A stretch of 64,000 nt of DNA from Actinomadura opuntiae (GCF_030283205.1 NZ_JASNWF010000015.1:1-64000); one strand, 5' to 3'; shown: positions 8,843-17,591, numbered from the stretch's first letter. Notes: generated by a model not told the origin, from the letters alone. Numbers and translations are program-made.

Positions 8843-9015
8843 GTCGCCGGCCACCCGTCGCCTTCCGCGGGAGCGAAGGCGCCGGCGGTGAGCCGGATGC
8901 CGGTGTAATGCCGCTGGTCTCCGATCGGGCGGGCACCGACGATGTTCTCCAGTGCCTCCGTCACGGTGACCAGGCTCGGTCTCGGGTTCAGACGGATCAA
9001 CGGATAACGCAGCAC
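8839..9015 (-). pseudogene. Internally deleted RbsD/FucU sugar mutarotase, leading the gal operon
   Basis: A 58-codon frame with a good ribosome site (GAGGAG) and GTG start. It begins VLRYPLI, like the start of actinobacterial RbsD/FucU proteins, and then continues directly into RPSLVTVTEALENIVGARPI, matching the LNxxPGLVTVxxVLExLxxAxPV block that normally lies about 50 residues further on. The intervening segment with the HGxxI and catalytic His region is missing, as is the C-terminal half. The frame ends in ATGA shared with galK, so it may persist because its translation drives galK. Family assignment rests on these two short matches. Confidence 0.55.
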
Positions 9016-9141
9016 TCGCCTGTCTCCTCGGATTCGCAGTGAAAGGTCGTCATCGGCGGTCCGCGGGAACCGGCCCGATGCGGCTGTCGGGGGTGGGGCT
9101 GGAACATGGACCGCCCCTCCGGTCCGGACGCTTGAGGAAGT

Positions 9142-9170
9142 TTTACAACGTTGGAACAACGTTGTAAATG
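9142..9170. promoter_or_regulatory. Divergent gal promoter-operator, 11-bp inverted repeat
   Basis: The arms TTTACAACGTT (9142-9152) and AACGTTGTAAA (9158-9168) are a perfect inverted repeat around GGAAC. Each strand reads TTTACA, 17 bases, then TAAAAC (towards galK) or TAAATG (towards the regulator), so the operator coincides with both -35/-10 pairs. A bound LacI protein would shut off both directions at once. Confidence 0.7.
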
Positions 9171-9224
9171 ACTTCGCTCGCTAGGATTCGGGCAACTGGT
9201 GGAGACCGCGGAGGGTGGGACACG

Positions 9225-10238
9225 GTGGCGGCAACGCTCAAGGACGTCGCGGCGCTGGCAGGCGTCTCGGTGAAGACGGTCTCCAACGTGGTCAACGGCT
9301 ACGCCTTCGTCAAACCGGAGAATCGCCGCCGGGTGGAGGACGCGCTGGCCGCCACCGGCTACCGGCCCAACCTGGGCGCGCGGAACCTGCGCCGCGGCAG
9401 GACCGGATTCATCGCTCTGGTGGTGCCCGAGCTGAGCATCCCCTACTTCGGCGAACTCGCGGGGCTGGTCATCACCGCGGCGCGCCGCCATCACTGGAAC
9501 GTGCTCATCGAGCAGACGCAAGGCGCGCGCGATCGCGAGCGTTCCGCCCTGGCGGCGATGGGCCCGCACATGATCGACGGCGCGATCCTCAGCCCTCAGG
9601 CGCTGGCCGCCGAGGACTTCGGCGCATTCGACCTCGCCGTCCCACTGGTCCTGGTGGGCGAGCACTCCGTCGAGGTGCCCTTCGACCGCGTGGCGATCGA
9701 CAACGTGCAGGCCGCCCAGAGGGCGGTGGCCCATCTGGCCGCCCTCGGCCGCCGGCGGATCGCGGCCATCGGCCAGCACCCGTGGCGTGGCACCGCCGCC
9801 CTCCGGATGGAGGGCTACCGGGCGGCCCTGCATTCGGCCGGCCTCCCGGAGACGGGCGAACTGATCGTGCCCGCCCTCGAATACCACCGGCGGGAAGGCG
9901 CGCAGGCCATGCGACGGCTGCTCGAACTGCCCCACCCGCCCGATGCGGTGTTCTGTTTCAACGACCTGCTGGCCATAGGCGCGTTGCGCACGGCCGCCGA
10001 ACACGGCCTGCGCGTCCCGGACGATGTGGCGATAATCGGGTTCGACAACACCGAGGAAAGCGCGTACAGCATCCCGTCCCTGACCACCATCGCGCCCGAC
10101 AAGGCCGCCATCGCCACGACCGCGGTCGACCTCATTCGCCGCCGGGTGGACGCCAGGGACGCCTTCGCCGTCCAGGACGTGCAGATCCCGTACTCGCTGG
10201 AGATTCGGGAGAGCACCGTCGGCCGCGCGGCACAGTGA
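9225..10238 (+). CDS. LacI-family transcriptional regulator of the gal operon
   Basis: A 338-residue repressor. The N-terminal helix-turn-helix TLKDVAALAGVSVKTVSNVVNG and hinge NLGARNLRRG are followed by a periplasmic-binding-like sugar domain ending with GFDNTEESAYSIPSLTTI, typical of LacI/GalR proteins. I chose the GTG at 9225, preceded by GGAGGG, because the upstream ATG at 9168 lies inside the -10 element of the promoter. It is divergent from galK-galT-GH2 and followed by a sugar ABC transporter in the same direction, so it probably senses galactose or a galactoside and autoregulates through the repeat at 9142-9168. Confidence 0.9.
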   Translation: MAATLKDVAALAGVSVKTVSNVVNGYAFVKPENRRRVEDALAATGYRPNLGARNLRRGRTGFIALVVPELSIPYFGELAGLVITAARRHHWNVLIEQTQGARDRERSALAAMGPHMIDGAILSPQALAAEDFGAFDLAVPLVLVGEHSVEVPFDRVAIDNVQAAQRAVAHLAALGRRRIAAIGQHPWRGTAALRMEGYRAALHSAGLPETGELIVPALEYHRREGAQAMRRLLELPHPPDAVFCFNDLLAIGALRTAAEHGLRVPDDVAIIGFDNTEESAYSIPSLTTIAPDKAAIATTAVDLIRRRVDARDAFAVQDVQIPYSLEIRESTVGRAAQ

Positions 10239-10337
10239 CCTGGACCGATCGAACCTGCGCACTCCAGATCGTTTCCATCCACGATCCCAGCCAACTTCGT
10301 CCAGTTCACCGCCTGAATTGCGGGCGTCTGATCGGTA

Positions 10338-10368
10338 TTGACAAAAAGCGATCGCTGGTGGCTCAATT
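10338..10368 (+). promoter_or_regulatory. Candidate promoter and palindrome before the YtfQ-type transporter
   Basis: A TTGACA -35 element (10338-10343) is followed by the palindrome AGCGATCGCT (10347-10356) and an A/T-rich CAATTAG about 20 bases on. The palindrome lies where a repressor would block polymerase, but it differs from the gal operator, so a separate regulator would be required. Confidence 0.4.
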
Positions 10369-10403
10369 AGGCCACTCGACCCGCCCCGTGGGAGGAACCA
10401 CCG

Positions 10404-11486
10404 ATGATCGTGCCTGCGAGAAGTCATGCGTATCGAGCCGCGTTGCTCGCGTCACTCGTCCTGGTCATCGCCGGATGCGGCAAGTCCGAGGACTCCGGCT
10501 CCGGCTCCGGCTCCGCCGAGAACACGGCGGGTCAGCAGGCGGTCCAGACGCCCACGGGCAACGCCGGCCCGTCATGCACCATCGACAAGTTCGGGGCCAC
10601 CAAGTTCGATCTGAAGTCCTCGGTCGTCGGTTTCTCCCAGTCGGAGAAGGAGGCCAACCCGTTCCGGATCGCCGAGACAAAGTCGATCAAGGACGAGGCG
10701 TCCAAGCTGGGCCTGACCGGCCTGAAGACGACCAATGGCCAGTCGCTGTTCAACAAGCAGATCAGCGACGTCCAGCAGCTCATCGCGCAGGGCGCCAAGG
10801 CTCTGGTGATCGCGCCGCTCAACTCCGACGGCTGGGAGCCGGTGCTCCAGCAGGCGACGGCCAAGCACATCCCGATCATCACCGTCGACCGCAAGATCAA
10901 CGCAACCGCCTGCAAGGACTACCTGACCTTCATCGGGTCGGACTTCACCACTCAGGGCAGGCGCGCGGCCGACCAGATGATCAAGGCGCTGGGCGGCAAG
11001 GGGAAGGTGGCGATCCTGCTCGGCGCGTCCGGAAACAACGTCACCACCGAGCGCACCAACGGCTTCAAGCAGGAGATCCAGGCCAAGGCCCCGAATATCC
11101 AGATCACCTTCGAGCAGACCGGTGAGTTCACTCGGGAGAAGGGCCAGCAGGTCACCGAGCAGATGATCCAGAGCAACCCCGACGTCAACGCCATCTACGC
11201 CGAGAACGACGAGATGGCGCTGGGGGCGGTCACCGCGCTGAAGGGTGCGGGCAAGAAGAAGGGCGACATCAAGATCGTCTCAGTGGACGGGACACGCAAC
11301 GCGGTCCAGGGCATCGTGGACGGCTGGATCTACGCCGTGGTGGAGTCCAACCCGCGGTTCGGCCCGCTGGCGTTCCAGACCCTGCAGAAGTTCGTCGCCG
11401 GTGAGCCCATCCCCGACAAAGTCATCATCTCCGATCGGGAGTACGACGCGTCCAACGCCAAGCAGTCACTGTCCGGCGCGTACTGA
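10404..11486 (+). CDS. Sugar ABC transporter substrate-binding lipoprotein, YtfQ/ribose-binding type
   Basis: A 360-residue lipoprotein with lipobox VIAGC and a Ser/Gly linker, then a Peripla_BP_4 fold (VVGFSQSEKEANPFRIAETKSI, ALVIAPLNSDGWEPVL, FIGSDFTTQGRRAADQ, AIYAENDEMALGA, VSVDGTRNAVQGIVDG). It resembles YtfQ, the galactofuranose-binding protein of enteric bacteria, and the downstream ATPase plus two separate permeases match the ytfQ-ytfR-ytfT-yjfF order. The start has GGGAGGAACC just upstream. The ligand is probably a pentose or galactofuranose-type sugar; proximity to the gal operon favours the latter, by inference. Confidence 0.85.
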   Translation: MIVPARSHAYRAALLASLVLVIAGCGKSEDSGSGSGSAENTAGQQAVQTPTGNAGPSCTIDKFGATKFDLKSSVVGFSQSEKEANPFRIAETKSIKDEASKLGLTGLKTTNGQSLFNKQISDVQQLIAQGAKALVIAPLNSDGWEPVLQQATAKHIPIITVDRKINATACKDYLTFIGSDFTTQGRRAADQMIKALGGKGKVAILLGASGNNVTTERTNGFKQEIQAKAPNIQITFEQTGEFTREKGQQVTEQMIQSNPDVNAIYAENDEMALGAVTALKGAGKKKGDIKIVSVDGTRNAVQGIVDGWIYAVVESNPRFGPLAFQTLQKFVAGEPIPDKVIISDREYDASNAKQSLSGAY

Positions 11487-11554
11487 CCAGGCCCGCGTGC
11501 CCGTGCGACCAGGCCGCGACCGGAGGAACCGCACGGCCGTGCGAGAGGAGTTAC

Positions 11555-13099
11555 GTGACCGACAGCGAGCCTCTGCTGGAAGTCCGCGGCGTCGTCAAGC
11601 GCTTCCCGGGCGTGGTGGCGCTTGACAACGTCTTCGTGGAAATGATGCCGGGCGAGGTGCACGCTCTCGTAGGGGAGAACGGCGCCGGAAAGTCCACCCT
11701 GATCAAGGTGATGACCGGGGTCTACAGGCCGGATGCCGGGACGCTCCGGTTCGCCGGCCGGGACACCGCGTTCGCCTCTCCCGTCGACGCCCAGCACGCC
11801 GGCGTCCAGGCCATCCACCAGGAGATCGGGCTGGTGCCGTCCATGAGCGTGGCACGCAACCTGCTGCTGGGCCGGGAACCGCGTACCAGGCTCGGGCTGA
11901 TCGACCATGGCGCCATGCGGCGGGCCGCCGCCGCGGCGCTCGAGTCCTACGGCGTCGACATCGACGTACGGCGGCCGCTGCGGTCGCTCGGGGTCGGAGC
12001 GCAGCAGATGGTCGCGCTGGCCCGGGCCGTCTCGGTCAAGGCCCGGCTCGTGGTGATGGACGAGCCCACCTCCTCGCTGGAGCCCAAGGAGGTGGCCACC
12101 CTGTTCGACGTCATCGGGCGCCTCCGCGAGCAGGGCATCGCAGTGATCTACGTCAGCCACAGGTTGGACGAGCTCTACCGGATCTGCGACCGGGTCACCG
12201 TTCTGCGGGACGGCCGAGTCGTCCACGGCGGGCCGCTCGCTGGACTGGATCGGTTGAAGCTGGTCTCGCTGATGCTCGGACGCGACATGGCCGAGGTGAA
12301 GGCCGAGGGGATGACCAAGTTCTCCGGGGCGCACGATACCGCCGGCGTCCAGCCGGTGGTCGAGGCGCGGGGGCTCAGCCGCCGCCATGTGCTGGACGGA
12401 GTGTCGGTGAGCATCCGGCCGGGCGAGGTGGTGGGCCTGGGCGGACTGCTCGGCGCCGGCCGCACCGAGACGGCCAAGGCCATCGCCGGCGCCCTGCCGC
12501 TGGACGACGGCCGGATCACCGTGGCGGGAACACCGATCCGGCGTGGCTCCCCCGCCGCCGCGGTCCGGGCGGGCGTCGCCATGCTCCCCGAGGACCGCAA
12601 GGCCGAGGGCATCGTCGCGGGGTTGTCGATCAGAGAGAACATCGCACTGGCCGCGCTGCCCCGGCTGTCGCGTGCCGGGGTCGTGTCCGAGGCGCGGATC
12701 GACCGCGTCGTCGAGACGTTCATGAAACGGCTGCGCATCAAGGCGACCGGCCCCACCCAGCGCGTCGCCGAACTGTCGGGCGGCAACCAGCAGAAGGTGC
12801 TGCTCGCCCGATGGCTGGCGACAGAGCCGAAGGTGCTGCTGCTGGACGAGCCGACCCGGGGCATCGATGTCGGCGCCAAGGCCGAGGTCCAAGCACTGGT
12901 CGACGAGCTGGCCGAAGAGGGGCTGGGAGTGTTGCTCATCTCCTCCGATCTGGAGGAGCTGGTCGAAGGGTCGGACCGGGTGACCCTGCTGCGGGACGGC
13001 ACCGTGGTGGGAGAACTGCGGGGCGACGAGGTCACCGAGCACGGCGTGATGAGCGCCATCGCCGGACAGCATGAAGCCGAGGAGGCAGTCGATGGCTGA
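11555..13099 (+). CDS. Sugar ABC transporter ATPase with two nucleotide-binding domains (YtfR/RbsA type)
   Basis: A 514-residue CUT2-type ATPase that energises import of the sugar captured by the preceding lipoprotein. Domain 1 has Walker A GENGAGKST and Walker B LVVMDEPTSSLEP, with a degenerate signature LGVGAQQMVALARAV. Domain 2 has the usual altered Walker A (GAGRTETAK), an intact LSGGNQQKVLLARWL signature and LLLDEPTRGIDVGAKAEV. The GTG start is preceded by GAGAGGAG. Its last eight bases overlap the next gene. A paralogue lies at 16050-17552. Confidence 0.92.
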   Translation: MTDSEPLLEVRGVVKRFPGVVALDNVFVEMMPGEVHALVGENGAGKSTLIKVMTGVYRPDAGTLRFAGRDTAFASPVDAQHAGVQAIHQEIGLVPSMSVARNLLLGREPRTRLGLIDHGAMRRAAAAALESYGVDIDVRRPLRSLGVGAQQMVALARAVSVKARLVVMDEPTSSLEPKEVATLFDVIGRLREQGIAVIYVSHRLDELYRICDRVTVLRDGRVVHGGPLAGLDRLKLVSLMLGRDMAEVKAEGMTKFSGAHDTAGVQPVVEARGLSRRHVLDGVSVSIRPGEVVGLGGLLGAGRTETAKAIAGALPLDDGRITVAGTPIRRGSPAAAVRAGVAMLPEDRKAEGIVAGLSIRENIALAALPRLSRAGVVSEARIDRVVETFMKRLRIKATGPTQRVAELSGGNQQKVLLARWLATEPKVLLLDEPTRGIDVGAKAEVQALVDELAEEGLGVLLISSDLEELVEGSDRVTLLRDGTVVGELRGDEVTEHGVMSAIAGQHEAEEAVDG

Positions 13100-14060
13100 G
13101 GCCACCGCCGCTGCGGCCCGTAGCATCGATCGCGGCCGAGCCCTGGCCTGGTTGCAGGACTACGGCGTGTACGCCGCGATCGCGCTGCTGGTGGCCGTCA
13201 ACGCGGTCATCACCCCGCACTTCTTGAGCACCGAGAACCTGCGCACCCAGCTCATCCAGGTGGCGCCGGTGGTCATCGTCTCGCTGGGGATGGCTCTGGT
13301 GATCGGGACGGAGGGCGTGGACCTGTCCGTGGGCTCGGTGATGGCGCTCGCGGCGGCGCTGCTGCCGCTGTACCTGGGGTACGGGGCGGTACCGGCCATC
13401 GTGGCCGCGCTCGCCGGCGGTCTCGTCGTCGGGCTCGTCAACGGATCGCTGGTCGCGTTCGTCGGTGTGCAGCCGATCGTCGCCACGCTCGCGCTGTTCG
13501 TGGGTGGGCGGGGGCTGGCACTGGTGATCGCGGGCGGGCGGCTCAAGGACATCCGCAACCCCGATCTCCTGGGACTGGGCTCCGGCGGCGTGGCCGGTGT
13601 CCCGGTACCGGTCCTGATCGCGGCCGTCCTCACCGTCCTGGTGATGGCGACGGTAAGGCGCACCACGTTCGGCCGGAGGGTGGTCGCCGTCGGCGGCAAC
13701 CGGACGGCCAGCGAGCTGGCCGGCCTGCCGGTCAAGCGGATCCTTCTGCTGGTGTACGTCATCGCCGGGATCCTGGCGGCGGTGGCCGGCACGCTGGCGA
13801 CGGCCCGCCTGCAGGCCAGCGATCCCTCTTCGCTGGGTCTGCTGATGGAGCTCTCCGCGATCACCGCGGTGGTGGTCGGCGGCACGCCGCTGAGCGGCGG
13901 CCAGGTCCGGGTGCTCGGCACCGTCGCCGGGGCGCTGCTCATCCAGCTCGTGCGGGCCACATTGATCAAACATGACATGCCGGACTCGATGGCACAGATG
14001 GTTCAGGCGGCGATCATCCTGGTGGCGGTGTACGCCGCCCGGGGACGGGGCGGGCGATGA
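13092..14060 (+). CDS. Sugar ABC transporter permease 1 (YtfT type)
   Basis: A BPD_transp_2 family membrane protein of 322 residues with about eight to ten hydrophobic helices and the diagnostic GTEGVDLSVGSVMAL loop near the N-terminus and AVGGNRTASELAGLPV cytoplasmic loop. AGGAGG six bases before the ATG at 13092 decides the start over the ATG at 13071. The gene overlaps both neighbours (ATGGCTGA at its start, ATGA at its end), so it belongs to the four-gene transporter operon. Confidence 0.9.
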   Translation: MAEATAAAARSIDRGRALAWLQDYGVYAAIALLVAVNAVITPHFLSTENLRTQLIQVAPVVIVSLGMALVIGTEGVDLSVGSVMALAAALLPLYLGYGAVPAIVAALAGGLVVGLVNGSLVAFVGVQPIVATLALFVGGRGLALVIAGGRLKDIRNPDLLGLGSGGVAGVPVPVLIAAVLTVLVMATVRRTTFGRRVVAVGGNRTASELAGLPVKRILLLVYVIAGILAAVAGTLATARLQASDPSSLGLLMELSAITAVVVGGTPLSGGQVRVLGTVAGALLIQLVRATLIKHDMPDSMAQMVQAAIILVAVYAARGRGGR

Positions 14061-15067
14061 ACGTGACCGTGGCAAGTGCTCCTGAGGCGGCGATCTCGGC
14101 CGCCCGTCCGGACCGCCGCGAGCGCGTCTCCGGGCTGATCCAGCGGCACGGCGCGGCCGCCGTCCTGGTCCTGCTGGTGACGGCCGGATCGCTGCTGTTC
14201 GACAGTTTCCCCACGCACCAGAACCTCGGGAACATCGCCATCACCTCGGCGTTCCTGGCGATCGTCGCCCTGGGCATGACCTTCGTGATCATTTCGGGCG
14301 GCATCGACCTGTCGGTCGGCTCGGTGTTCGCCCTCGGCGGCGTGCTGGCCGCCTACGGTTCGCGCTGGGGGTCGGTGCCCGCGCTGCTCCTGGCTCTGGG
14401 GGTCTGCGGCGGGATCGGCCTTCTGCAGGGGGTGCTGATCGCTCGCGCTCGGATGGCGCCCTTCATCGTCACTCTGGCGGGCCTCCTCGGCGCTCGCGGC
14501 CTGTTGTTGTCGATCTCGAACGAGGGCGCCAAGACCTACCTCATCCCGCACGGGTCCGTGCTGGCCAAGGTGGGCCAGGGCGAGTTCTTCGGCCTGGGCT
14601 ACCCGGTGTACGTCATGGCCGGGCTCTTCCTGGCCGGTGGAGTCGTTCTGCAGCGCACCGGGTTCGGCCAGGCGGTGTACGCGATCGGCGGGGCCGAGGA
14701 CGCGGCCGGGCTGATGGGCGTCCGGGTGGCCCGCACGAAGATGATCGTTTACACCGCGTCCGGGCTGCTCGCCGGGCTCGCCGGGGCGCTGAACGCGGCC
14801 CGGTTGTCGTCCGGGGTGACGATCCTCGGCACCGGGATGGAGCTGGACGCGATCGCCGCGGTGGTGATCGGCGGAACCCTGCTGACCGGAGGTGTGGGCT
14901 ACCTCAGCGGCACCGTGGCCGGTGTCCTGCTGCTCGGCGTGATCCAGAACATCATCAACCAGGTCGGCGACCTGAGCTCCTCCTACCAGCAGGTGGTCAG
15001 CGGGGCCTTTCTCGCCGTCGTGGTAGTGCTGCAGACCTATCTGAGCCGGCTCAACCGGTTGCGATGA
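14057..15067 (+). CDS. Sugar ABC transporter permease 2 (YjfF type)
   Basis: A second BPD_transp_2 permease of 336 residues, overlapping the first by ATGA. It carries IISGGIDLSVGSVFALGG and the cytoplasmic AIGGAEDAAGLMGVRV loop, and ends with a basic tail. Together with the first permease it probably forms a heterodimeric channel, as YtfT-YjfF do. It is the last gene of the operon; the DeoR gene starts 40 bases later from its own promoter. Confidence 0.9.
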   Translation: MNVTVASAPEAAISAARPDRRERVSGLIQRHGAAAVLVLLVTAGSLLFDSFPTHQNLGNIAITSAFLAIVALGMTFVIISGGIDLSVGSVFALGGVLAAYGSRWGSVPALLLALGVCGGIGLLQGVLIARARMAPFIVTLAGLLGARGLLLSISNEGAKTYLIPHGSVLAKVGQGEFFGLGYPVYVMAGLFLAGGVVLQRTGFGQAVYAIGGAEDAAGLMGVRVARTKMIVYTASGLLAGLAGALNAARLSSGVTILGTGMELDAIAAVVIGGTLLTGGVGYLSGTVAGVLLLGVIQNIINQVGDLSSSYQQVVSGAFLAVVVVLQTYLSRLNRLR

Positions 15068-15089
15068 GGCCGAGGCCGGGGGCGCACAC

Positions 15090-15107
15090 GACCGACTATG
15101 ATCGGTC
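15090..15107 (+). promoter_or_regulatory. -10 element and inverted repeat immediately before the DeoR gene
   Basis: GACCGA (15090-15095) and TCGGTC (15102-15107) form a perfect inverted repeat around CTATGA. TATGAT at 15097-15102 is a good -10 box only six bases before the ATG at 15108, suggesting a leaderless transcript whose promoter overlaps its operator. Confidence 0.5.
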
Positions 15108-15947
15108 ATGTCCGGTTGCCGTCGCGTGGGCTGGGGAGACGTGAGCGACGTCCTGGGGTCCGACAGCCGCAAACCGGTCTTCGGCGCCGAGCGCCGCAAG
15201 CGGATCCTCGAGCTGCTACAGGCCAACGGCACGCTGTCGCTGCGCGAGCTCGCGGAGGCCGTTCAGTCCTCCGAGGTGACCGTGCGCCGCGACGTCCGCG
15301 TGCTGGAGGCCGACGGCCTGCTGGAACGCCATCACGGCGGGGCGTCGCTGCCAGGAGAACTGTCGTCGCGCGAACCCACCTACCTGCAGAAGTCACAGGT
15401 AGCCAGGGACGAGAAGACCGCCATTGCGGACCTGGCCGCCGCGCTGGTCCAAGACGGCGATGCCATCGTCATCGGGCCGGGGACCACGGCCCAGGCGCTG
15501 GCCCAGCGGCTGACCAACCACGGCGAGCTGGCCGTGGTGACCAACTCGCTGCTGGTGGCCCAGGCCCTGAGCGGCTCGCCGCGCATCGAGGTCGTCCTGA
15601 CGGGCGGCACGCTGCGCGGCTCGATCCAGGCGCTGGTCGGCAGCGCCGCCGAACACGCCCTCGCCGAACTGCGCGTCCGCAGGGCGTTCATCTCCGGCAA
15701 CGGGCTGACCGCGGAGCGCGGACTGTCCACCCCCAACCTCCAGGTCGCCAGCATCGACAAGGCGCTCGCGGCGGCCGCCGAGGAGGTGGTCGTGCTCGCC
15801 GACCACACCAAGATCGGAGTGGACGCCATGGTGCAGACCGTTCCCCCCGAACGCATCGACCATCTGGTCACCGGGGAGGACGCCTCACCGGAGGAACTCC
15901 ATGAATTCAGTTCGCGGGGCGTCCGCGTCCACGTCGCGCGCGTATAG
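15108..15947 (+). CDS. DeoR-family transcriptional regulator
   Basis: A 279-residue regulator with an N-terminal winged helix (RRKRILELLQANGTLSLREL, SSEVTVRRDVRVLEADGLLERHHGG) and a DeoR sugar-phosphate-sensing domain (DGDAIVIGPGTTAQALA, VVTNSLLVAQAL, LTGGTLRGSIQALVG, VLADHTKIGVDAM). Such proteins usually sense a phosphorylated sugar. The ATG at 15108 follows a -10 box directly and could be leaderless; an alternative GTG is at 15141. It sits between a complete sugar transporter and an orphan sugar ATPase and may regulate either. Confidence 0.9.
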   Translation: MSGCRRVGWGDVSDVLGSDSRKPVFGAERRKRILELLQANGTLSLRELAEAVQSSEVTVRRDVRVLEADGLLERHHGGASLPGELSSREPTYLQKSQVARDEKTAIADLAAALVQDGDAIVIGPGTTAQALAQRLTNHGELAVVTNSLLVAQALSGSPRIEVVLTGGTLRGSIQALVGSAAEHALAELRVRRAFISGNGLTAERGLSTPNLQVASIDKALAAAAEEVVVLADHTKIGVDAMVQTVPPERIDHLVTGEDASPEELHEFSSRGVRVHVARV

Positions 15948-16049
15948 GCCCCGGCATGCCTCCCGGCAGCGGCCCGCCATCTGTTACCGACGGCGCCGTC
16001 GTGGTATTACCGGTGCGGTGACCGGCTCGGACCCACTGGGAGGTGCGTC

Positions 16050-17552
16050 GTGACGGAGAAGGTGCTCGACGCCGCCGGGATCGTCAAGTCCTTCGGGGGC
16101 ACGGTCGCGCTCGACCATGTCTCCATCACGCTCGCCCGCGGCGAGATCCATGCCCTGGTCGGCGAGAACGGATCCGGCAAGTCCACCCTGGTCAAGGTGC
16201 TGTCGGGCGTCTTCCCCCCCGACGCCGGACTGCTGCGCAGCGGCGGGCGGCAGATGACGTTCGCCGATCCGTCCGACGCCCAGCGGGCCGGGATTCGCGC
16301 CGTCTACCAGGAAGACGACCTGATCGCTTCGCTGAGCCTGTCCCGCAACCTGTTCCTGGGCCGGGCGCCGCGTAACCGCCTCGGCCTGATTCAGCACTCG
16401 CGGATGAAGGAACGGGCCGCAGAGATCCTGCCGGCGTTCGGGGTCCACAGCGACGTTCGCCGGCCGCTCGGAGCGCTGGACGACGGCGCGCGCAAGCTGG
16501 TCGCGGTCGCCCGCGCGATCATCGCCGGCGCCCAGCTCGTCATCATGGACGAACCGACCGCATCGATGGGGCCCACGGACATCGAGTCGCTGTTCGCCGC
16601 GATCGACGCCTACCGCGCCGAGGGCGGCTCGGTGCTGCTCGTAAGTCACCGCCTCCCCGAACTGGAAGAGCTGTCGGACCGGATCACGGTCCTGCGTGAG
16701 GGCCGGGTCGCCCACACCGGGCCGGCGGACCGGATCGACCGGCGGACCCTGATCTCGGTCATGCTGGGCCGACGGCCGACGCTGGCCGTCCCAGCCCCGG
16801 CCGGCCCTCCGGAAACACCCACCGCCCCGCCGTACCTGCGCGCCATCGGGCTCACCCGGCGGCACGCGCTCAGCGATGTGTCGATCGAGCTGCGTGAGGG
16901 CGAGGTCGTCGGGCTCGGGGGGCTCCTCGGAGCGGGCCGCACCGAGACCGCCAAGGCGATCGCCGGCGCGCTCCCCCTGGACTCCGGGGAGGTGACGGTG
17001 GCCGGAGCACCGCTGCGGAAACGGTCGATCACCGGTGCCATCCGGGCAGGAGTCGGCCTCCTACCGGAGAACCGGACGGCTGAGGGCATCGTCCCGACAC
17101 TGTCGGTCCGGGACAACATCGCGCTCGCCGCTCTGCCGCGCCTGTCCACTTTCGGCGTGCTCTCCAACGCCCGGATCGACCAGGTGGTGGACACCTTCAT
17201 GCGGCGCCTGCAGATCAAGGCGCACTCGCCGCACCAGAAGGCCGGGGAGCTGTCCGGCGGCAACCAGCAGAAGGTGCTGCTCGCCCGCTGGCTGGCCACG
17301 CACCCGAAGGTGCTGCTGCTGGACGAGCCCACCCGCGGCGTCGACATCGGCGCCAAAGCCGAGCTCGCGGACCTATTGGACGAGCTGGCGGTCAACGGGC
17401 TGGCCATCCTGCTCATCTCCTCCGACCTGGAGGAACTGGTCAACAGCTGCGACCGGGTTGTGGTGCTTCGTGACGGCGCCGTCATCACCGAGCTGATCGG
17501 ACGCGGAATCACCGAAGAGGGCATCATCTCCGCCATGGTGTCCGCCGGATGA
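16050..17552 (+). CDS. Orphan sugar ABC transporter ATPase, paralogue of the 11.5-kb ATPase
   Basis: A 500-residue double ATPase of the CUT2 type: Walker A GENGSGKST, Walker B LVIMDEPTASMGP in domain 1, altered Walker A GAGRTETAK and signature LSGGNQQKVLLARWL in domain 2. It is closely similar to the ATPase at 11555-13099, including RENIALAALPRLS-like and DEPTRGxDxGAKAE stretches. GGGAGG precedes the GTG start. No binding protein or CUT2 permease adjoins it, so it either serves the upstream transporter as an alternative energiser or is left over from a lost transporter. All catalytic motifs I can see are intact, which argues against decay. Confidence 0.88.
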   Translation: MTEKVLDAAGIVKSFGGTVALDHVSITLARGEIHALVGENGSGKSTLVKVLSGVFPPDAGLLRSGGRQMTFADPSDAQRAGIRAVYQEDDLIASLSLSRNLFLGRAPRNRLGLIQHSRMKERAAEILPAFGVHSDVRRPLGALDDGARKLVAVARAIIAGAQLVIMDEPTASMGPTDIESLFAAIDAYRAEGGSVLLVSHRLPELEELSDRITVLREGRVAHTGPADRIDRRTLISVMLGRRPTLAVPAPAGPPETPTAPPYLRAIGLTRRHALSDVSIELREGEVVGLGGLLGAGRTETAKAIAGALPLDSGEVTVAGAPLRKRSITGAIRAGVGLLPENRTAEGIVPTLSVRDNIALAALPRLSTFGVLSNARIDQVVDTFMRRLQIKAHSPHQKAGELSGGNQQKVLLARWLATHPKVLLLDEPTRGVDIGAKAELADLLDELAVNGLAILLISSDLEELVNSCDRVVVLRDGAVITELIGRGITEEGIISAMVSAG

Positions 17553-17554
17553 CC

Positions 17555-17591
17555 CTTCGCGGCACCGGGCCCCGGTGGTGAGTCCGCGAAG
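17555..17591. terminator. Bidirectional hairpin between convergent genes
   Basis: CTTCGCGG (17555-17562) pairs with CCGCGAAG (17584-17591), and an inner CACCG/CGGTG stem (17563-17567 with 17573-17577) lies within. It is placed between the ATPase stop and the stop of the convergent LacI gene. There is no T tract, as is common in actinomycetes. Confidence 0.5.
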
